The notes under the pieces: model-generated
What the model was told of the DNA's origin: nothing
Databases searched by the model: none
What the model saw: only the letters and a program-made list of their open reading frames with translations
Part shown: positions 50,801-59,800 of the stretch, piece after piece
Layout: each line of letters starts with the position of its first letter
Position numbering within the stretch: the first letter of the stretch is position 1
Position numbers and translations under genes: made by a program
Source of the DNA: Lutraria lutraria
Taxonomy: Eukaryota; Mollusca; Bivalvia; Venerida; Mactridae
Direction: 5' to 3'
DNA: 64,000 nt
NCBI GenBank assembly: GCA_964023205.1
Contig: OZ026833.1
Span: 46,688,441 to 46,752,440 of the forward strand

Positions 50801-53800
50801 GGGACACTAATAGTGATTATCTTAACATGTCTTAACATTACACTATTCATTGCTGTGATGCATAAACTCAAAAGTAGGTGGTAGACCTATGGGTGGTGTA
50901 ACTGTGTTAGTTAAAACCTCTTTGGATCATCATGCTAAAGAAATTTGTCAATATTTTAAGTTCGGAGTGATTTTACGTTTTGACAAGTCTATGCTAAAAA
51001 CTTGGGGAGACATTATCTTTATCTCACTATATGTTCCTCCAAATGGTGAAATGAATTATTCTAATGGTCTTGACAATGCAACAGACATTTAAATAACCAA
51101 ATATTTATTGGAATATGACCTATTATTATGTGGTGACTTTAATGCCCGGACTTGTGTTGAAGATGACTATCTTGTCAATGACCTTTTTGTACCTGAACTT
51201 AGAGATTTGCATGAAGTATTGGATGGAGATATTGGCATACCAAGAAAATCGGCTGATACATTAGTAAATAAAAACGGTCGTGACTTGTTGCTATTTTGTA
51301 AAACCTTTGGCTGCCAGATTCTGAATGGACGTTTTGGCTCAGGTGATTACACTTTTATCAATAAAAATGGTAGCAGCGTAATTGACTATTATATAACATC
51401 CAAAGCTGTAAACAGTATTAGACATATATGTGAGGTATTATTATGGACAGAGAGCTCACATCTTCCATTGAAACTACAAATTGGAGACAGTACATGTATG
51501 AATACCCCGATTAATGACAAGCAGACTAAAAAACCTATAGACCCTTTCATTTAACCGATTTCATGCGCGCAAGAGTTAATTCCCTTTCCGGATGTGACGT
51601 CAAACGAGGATAGAAACAATTCAATCGATATTTTGCCGTAAAGGGTGAGTTCTGTTTGTTTCTCTGTTGTACTTGTTACAACAACAAAAACTTTATGTTT
51701 TACTATATTTATTTAATATAAATTATATTTTTATCTAATTAAGAAGATAACGTATGTACGATATTTTATATTAGTATCTAAATGAAAAAGTCCACATGTT
51801 CATCTTCGTGATTTATCAAATCAAACTATCAGCACTTGAGTGCTTTTTTCTGTCATATTTTGTCACTAATTTGTATAATCCAAGCATTGTCTCCGGTATC
51901 AATTTCGTTTGATCTCAGTCCAATTTGCAGTGTTATATATCGCCTGGCTACCTGTCAAAATACCGTAAAATTGTTGATACGATCCTTACTGATTACAATT
52001 AGATAAGCGATGAAATTGGGAAAACGGTAAGGGGTCGTATATATCACCTGTTGTTTACATATGAAAATAGTTTTCACACTCGCCTGAGGGTCAAACATGT
52101 GTTTTCAAGATGTAATCAGTGGGTGTGATAAACTAATTAAAAAATAATAGGGGTCCAACAACCAATGCATTAATTAGTGACATGAAAACGATTACCAATA
52201 TCATTCTCTCTTTGTTCATTAATTCGTTTAAACCATATTTCTAATATCTGTTGAAAAAACTTGTGCATCTATGAAATCATAAGACAGAATATAAATATGC
52301 GATAGTTTGCTGTGCTTTGTACAACAATGTATGATATTTCATTGTCTTATTCTTATATTGTTTCAGGGTCAAGAAATGCCTTGAGCAAGGGTTCAAGTTT
52401 CAAAGTTGTAGTTAATAAAGTCTGAAAAATAGCCACAAACTATGTAGAAAAAAACATTGATAAAGGATAATAATGAATATTATTTTGATATACGTACATG
52501 TTTTTATCAGGAAGTTGGAAAAGTTGAAACTTAAATGACCATTTGTGTGGTATAAAAATTGTATGTTGTTTAAATTTTATGACTCATTGTAGATGATCTA
52601 TTTTGTTAGATATCTTGATATTCTTCGAATGTTTTAAATTAGGTGTACAGTCAAGCCTGTGTTAACTAGTGGTCACTTCTGAACAAAGGCCATTCGTTTA
52701 AATAAGTCGTTGATTAATTAAAACAAAATGACCTCTGAATAAAGACCACTTGCCAATAACAACCACATTTTCTATTTCCCAAGTTTCTAAACTAATGAAC
52801 TGTTTGGTATTTGGTTATATCAGACAAGCTGAATTAATGTACAGTAAAACCTCTCCAGAGTGGCCCTCTGTAGATCAACAACCTCTCTATAACAACACCT
52901 TCAAAAGTTGATATTTGCAGTAGAATTAACCTCTATAGAGCAACGACCTCTAAACAATGGCCAATATTTGCAGCTCCCACAGGGTGTTGCTGTACAGAGG
53001 TTGTACTGTTTACATGTAATGTACGGCATGTTGCCGTGAACAGTACTAATCCTGTATTTTATGCCTGTTAAAGTTGTCTCTTCTACACATATATATATTT
53101 TTTACTTATTATTTGGTGCTGTACTAATATAACCATAACTAGTTCAAATTTGAAACTAGATATTTAATATCTCACATCTCTGTCTTAGATTACTCTGAAT
53201 GCCGACTTGTCTCTTGTTATTTCTAGGTCAGAATGTAATATTGGTTATTAACCCCTTGATAAGTGTTGCTATCATTGTAAGTTAATTGTGGCCTTTTGTT
53301 TCCTGTATCATGCAGTATGTGCTATGCATGACGACAGTTTGTATAAATTGTACATATTGTTGACTTCTCAAAAAAAATTGTTTACATATAAGATTTTTTT
53401 TCTGTTTTTACATATTATAGAATGTGGGATGTCTAATCATCGGATGGTTTTAACACTGGTTTTATTGTGTCATGGCACTGAGTTAAAACAAATCAAGCCG
53501 ACAAGATTCAGACTTTGCGAATAATGATGGATTGTCCGACAGACTGTGTTGGTCTGTTAAAGAATCTTGTCTCATCAGTTCATCCGCCCGGCAAATTTCC
53601 TTTCAGTCCAACAGAATTTCAAGCTTGTCTGACCGAATGTCCGTCCGAAAAGTCTCAAGCAAAATGTAACACAAGACAATTCATTCACAGAAATAACAGC
53701 TGCCAGTATGGCCCTTTCCCATAACTAGGTAGTCTCCCTTGGAAGATTGTCGTTCTTGTTGGCAGTGTGCATGCGATAAAAATATTATCTACATCTTAAT

Positions 53801-56800
53801 TCGCCAAGCAGAACACATATAGGAAAAGTCAATACTGTTTCGTCAACCTGATACTATTCAGTCAATAATTAAGTTTTTTCACACATTAGTTTGAAAACCA
53901 GTAATATTATTAATATTTTACATGCATGTGATTTGATAAAAAAAACCCGACGAAAATTGTTATTATTAATTAAAAAACGAATTGAACAGAAAATTGGTCT
54001 ATACACAGACAATTAGCGATATCTTGGCAAACAAACATTATGTGACATATTATATGTAGACTTTCAAAGTGCAGTATTTAAATGAATGTTTTTAAATTCG
54101 TAACAATCAACATAATTATCATTGTGTCTCCCGGAAGTGTAAAATGTAGCAAGTTAATCATTGACGTACATATACCCCGACATTAGATTATGTCATAATA
54201 ATTTAAGTTGACTGCAGGTCTACACGAATATTTATAAGCAAACACAAATAATACAATGAAGGCATGATTAAGTTTAACAATTAAATGATATATGTAATAC
54301 TTAAAGATAAAGAAGCTGCACATGTACATATCTTATACCAAATGTGTTGAACAATTAGTTAGACAAAACAGAGACGTATAATGTATAATACGTCTCTGGA
54401 CAAACCATCTTTCAACTATAAATTTACTTTTAAACACTTTAAAATAACTAATAACTATTGCTCAATATTTTCTTTGTTCAGTAAATTAATATTCAACGAT
54501 GTCTCGACTTTATGATCTTAAGGATAGTGTTGTATATGTCCAAGTATGTTGAAATTTATATTTTATTGTATCATGATTTTACTAATTTGGGTTTCTGTAA
54601 ATACCAAACACATGACAGTTAGTACACATCCTTATTGGTAAATAAATATGAAAATTTCTACTAATTGTTTAAATTCATAATGTAAGTATTCCGCGTAGTT
54701 TCATACTTATTATTTCTTCAGTAAAGAACAATTAAATAAATCAGTTTTTTGTCACGATTCTTAATAACGAATACAAGCTTGGTTAGATGTGTAAATCATC
54801 GATTTATGACATATTGCGTGATATAAAAGATATTGTATATTAATTGTATCGATGATTATGGGTCAGTATATACATTGTCATACCACAGTAACATCAACTA
54901 ATCTTATCGCAGACGATCTTTATGGTATGTTTGCCACGTGTAGCGCTAATTGATGCACCCCGGTGAGAAGTCAAAGTTAATCATTAACAATCAGTGTTTC
55001 AGTTGATACTTTTATTGTTAATTGGTTTATGGGACCATAAAACAACACGATATTACGTTTATTCTGCAGAAACATGCTATATTACATAATAGGGGGCATG
55101 TACATGTAGTAATTTCGAAAGGGAAATATTTTATTCTATGAAAGAGCGGTATGATTCGGTAGCATTATCGGACAGCATAACTTAACTGTAAATTAATAAA
55201 TATTTTGTATTTTGAAGACATAGCCGTTTTGGAACCGTAAATAAGTTTTACATAATAAGGGTAGCCAGGCTGTTGTAATAAATGATTATATGTGTGTGTA
55301 TATATATAATGATGCCAGGTATAACGGTCCTAGATTTAATACAAGTAGTTTCACAATTATATTATACGAACGTGGTTTTATTGATAGAGCTCTGTGGAAT
55401 TGATAGATATCAATGACTTATATATATACATGTATGTATAAAAGTCCTTGTAGATAAATATTCTAAAAGATGAAGATGATAGATATGTTACAGCTTTTAT
55501 AGCTATTTTTGGCTTATAAGGCTTTTTTATGTTTTATGAATGTCTAAACGAGATGCCAAAATTGAGTATTCTTTTAACACGCCAGCAAATTGGATAATCA
55601 ACACATTCCTCATTAACGTGTCAATGATATTCAGTAAGTAATTAAGGGCCCATTCCTGCACAATTAATTTCTTTTTTTCACACCTTCATACATTTCAAAT
55701 AATGAAACAACAAAAATAGCTGTACATGATCAGAGTTTCACGTTGTCGTTCTCTCGCACAGTGAAAACAGTAGCCTATTGATAGCTTCAAGAACAAATCA
55801 CAGACGATTTTTATTTAATTTATTTATTTCTTGTAATTTAAGCGGTGAACCGGAAAATAATATAATTATTGATGTATATGTACTGGATATTAGTTTAAGC
55901 ATTTAATAAACCACAAATGATATTTAGACAGACGCTGAATATGACCCTTTTCATATACGACTGGACTTGACATTTATTATACAATTTGTCAGCAAAATAA
56001 TTGTATATAATTATGTTCGGAGTTCAGGTACCAGTGAGACTGTGCCACTGGGACATCAGCACATACTATAACATTTACGTTTCAACATTTCGCCATCAAC
56101 AGTTCGTAAATGTAAGCAGTTTCAACTGTCGCCACTAGCATATAATATATATTTGGATATTTCAAGTTTTTTCTTCATACACATTGCTAATATCGAGCTT
56201 AAATGACCATTCCAAGTGTGTAATTAATTCACGTTAATTATCACCATCATTGTTGGCCAACGACCCGTAAATAACCTTTTAGCCTATCAGTTTTGCAAGT
56301 AAGTAAAACGCATTTCTTTAATGTACAAAGAATTTCTCAGTAGTCCGCCATTATCATCAATGTAGTGCGTAGTCCCCGGAAGTAGAATTATTCCTTATCA
56401 GGGGACATCACCGTCGATTTACTTAGGGAAGTAACCTAGTTATGGGAAAGGGCAATTGAATGTCCAGGTAAACAGAAACTCATCATAACCTCTGTATACC
56501 GTCCACCTAGCAGTTCACTGCACTATGTGGAAGAGCTAAGGAAGAGTATATACAACCTACATGTTGAACACCCAAATGCATGTATTTGGTTAGCAGGCGA
56601 TGTAAACCTACCAGATATTAACTGGGAACTAAACTCGGTCACCTTGTCTAATTACAACAACAACATTAGTCAGAACTTTCTAGATCTCCTTTATGATACT
56701 GGCTCAGAACAAATCATTAGGTTTCCCACAAGAAAAGACCACACACTTGACTTGTTTATCACAAATAGACCCACTTTTGTCATTCGCAGTAAACCTCTAC

Positions 56801-59800
56801 CTGGTGTAAGTGACCATGATATTGCCTTTGTAGAAGTGAGAGCAACTGCCACTAGAAAACGACCACCAAAAAGGACAATATCATTATGGAAGAAAATGAA
56901 TGCTGACGAAGTTAGGACTGCTGACTCTAACTTTACTTCATCTTTTATTAAAGAAAACTGTGTCAATACTGACATTGAAACCATTTGGAATACCTTCAAA
57001 AGCTCATGTCTATCCATCATAGAACAAACAGTACAATCAAAAACAACCTCCAGCAGATTCAACCAACCACAAACCATGGATAAATAGAAAAGTGAAATGC
57101 CTCTCTAAAAGAAAAAAACGTGCCTACAGGAAAGCAAAAGCAAGTGGAAACCCTGAAGACTTTAACAAATACCTAACCATTCAGAAAGAATCACAGAGAG
57201 AATGCAAATCGGCATACAACACATATGTCAATGATCTTGTCACAGACGGCAGCAGTCCAAAGAAACTCTACTCCTTCATTAATAGTAAGCGATGTGAGAG
57301 CAGTGACGTCTCTGTATTAAAGAGTGCTGGTATTGGCTACAGTGATCCAAAAAGTAAAGCCACGATCCTCAACAACCAAAGTAGCAGTGTCTTCACAGGG
57401 AATGACCTACCAAACGCACCAACTATGGACACAGACACATACCCCACTATGAATCAATTCAATATTACAATAAATGGTGTTCAAAAACTGCTCTCAGAAA
57501 TAGATTCTCACAAGGCTCTAGGACCTGATGGCATCTCACCATTCTTCCGGAAAGAATTCGCAAAAGAAGTCGCGCCGGCGCTCACACTTGTCTTACAAGC
57601 TTCACTAACCCAAGGCCAGGTACCAACAGACCGGAAACATGCTATAGTCACACCAATCTTCAAGAAAGGTGATCGTTCCGCACCTTCTAACTACAGGCCC
57701 ATTTCATTAACATCTGTATGCCTCAAACTGATGGAGCACATCATTCACACTCAAGTCATGGCACACCTAGACCAGCACACTGGTTAAGGTATACATTTTA
57801 TAGCTAACACCGATTAACTGAATAAGCCCATAATTTATGTCAAAAAAGCGATTCCATTGTTCTTGTCTCGAATCACTAACACCAAGCAAGTTGCACATTT
57901 ATGTTTTATACAATACATGATGTCAGCTTAGTAAAATATATGTGTATGAATGTTTAAACACTAAAGTCAACTTACAATCCTTCTCGAAGTCTGCAAAGTG
58001 GGCAAATGGTACTTCAGAACAATTTCCATGCTGTTCGTCAGTAACGAGAAATGTTTTAACTGTCGTTTCCTTTTCGTCAGCAGCATCTTGGAAACAAATA
58101 AAAGCGTAGTAGACACAAAAACAAAAAAGCAAAACTTTATTTATTTGTATGATAGTTTTCCGTTATTCTATTGAACAATTAATGTTCGGAAGGTTTCATA
58201 CTAGGAAAAGCAGATAGGAAATTAATTTGTACTTATACTTACTATTTGAGGAAGAATGGTCATACCCTTTTGAACAACGTTTTCTCTAACGTGTTTCTGG
58301 GTCTGATTTAGAAGGATAGTAATGTCTGGTGATCGTGCAGTGCAAATATTGTATACTTTACAAGAACGTGATGTCTCATTAAATTGTATATTACCTATTT
58401 GATACTTCCAAATAATGATTTGTAAGCGATTGTTCAAATCATATTGTTTTCTCTCATTGTGAGTAAAATATAACTTTGTGATGAATGTTAAACAGTTAGG
58501 AAATTATTGTTGCCTACAAACCTTCAAAGGAATAAAACCTTTTTTTTCAGTTGATAATTGCTATCAAGTCAGTAATATACATATCGGTGCATCTTTAGAA
58601 CAAGTAGCATACAGTTAGCTGTAAAATTTAGGTTTGCAATTACACTTATAAAGCTGAAAAAGCATATTGTTAGCTTTAAAAACAATTTTAGAGACCAAGT
58701 TTATAAAGGTGGCTGACAAATATCTTGGACTTCCTACAAAAGCGAAAGTGGTAAACTAATTTCGATAGACAGTTTTCGATTTTACTATTTTACTTAGCTG
58801 CGTTTATGTATCTGGCTTGAGATGGTGCATATAGGATCATAAACAATTCTTATTTAACCTAGCAAACTTAAATATTAACATATTCATTTCTATTTACACA
58901 ATCTTTGGTTGAAGCTGATATTTCATCATTGATTTCCCCATGTAATTAGCTTTCACTAGACATATCTTAAATAGGTTGTTTGATGCGCAATATATACTAT
59001 AGTAATACTAACAATCATTTTCTTACCTTGAACGTTTCGTATCCTGAGTTTCGATTTATTTTCTAAGTGAGCAAACGCACTTTTATCTACCTCAGTACGT
59101 TCTTCGTCGTCAGTTTCAAATATCACTTGCTTGTCTTCAGAGTAACCGAACCTTTGCTTACCTTAAACATAATGTGTGTTACATCTAGATGGATTATCAT
59201 TCGTATCATTGAATATTGAAGGTCTTAAGAATAAATCTTCGGTAAGTGAATCGATAACTGAACTTAGTAAATTTGATATCATATCTGTACAAGAGACTTG
59301 GGACACTAATAGTGATTACCTTAACATGTCTTTCAACATTACATTATTCATTGCTGTGATGCATAAACTCAAAAGTAGGTTATAGACCTATGGGTGGTGT
59401 AACTGTGTTAGTTAAAACCTCTTTGGATCGTCATGCTAAAGAAATTTGTCAATATTTTAAGTTCGGAGTGATTTTACGTTTTGACAAGTCTATGCTAAAA
59501 CTGGGGAAGACATTATCTTTATCTCACTATATGTTCCTCCAAATGGTGAAATGAATTATTCTAATGGTCTTGACAATGCAACAGACATTTAAATAACCAA
59601 ATATTTATTGGAATATGACCTATTATTATGTGGTGACTTTAATGCCCGGACTTGGGTTGAAGATTACTTTCTTGTCAATGACCGTTTTGTACCTGAACTA
59701 TCTATTAAAGCTATAAATATAAACAAAACTACTGCAGGACAAGTCTTGCCATTACATATATTTCATGGTTTAACTCCATTAGTAACTGTGTTATTAAAAT

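Larger units (their letters stand above)
51555..56454. other. Foreign block in gene B intron 3 (no gene recognised)
   Basis: Absent from unit A. It begins where the LINE stops and ends where another LINE fragment starts. It contains a perfect TGACGTCA site (51594-51601), a donor-like GGGTGAGT near 51645, a strong acceptor near 52367 and an AATAAA near 52414, so a small two-exon transcript is conceivable. It also has two short TIR-element scraps and an inverted CCCTTTCCCATAACTAGGT pair at its right part. Open frames at 53288-53724 carry no known domain. Confidence 0.4.
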
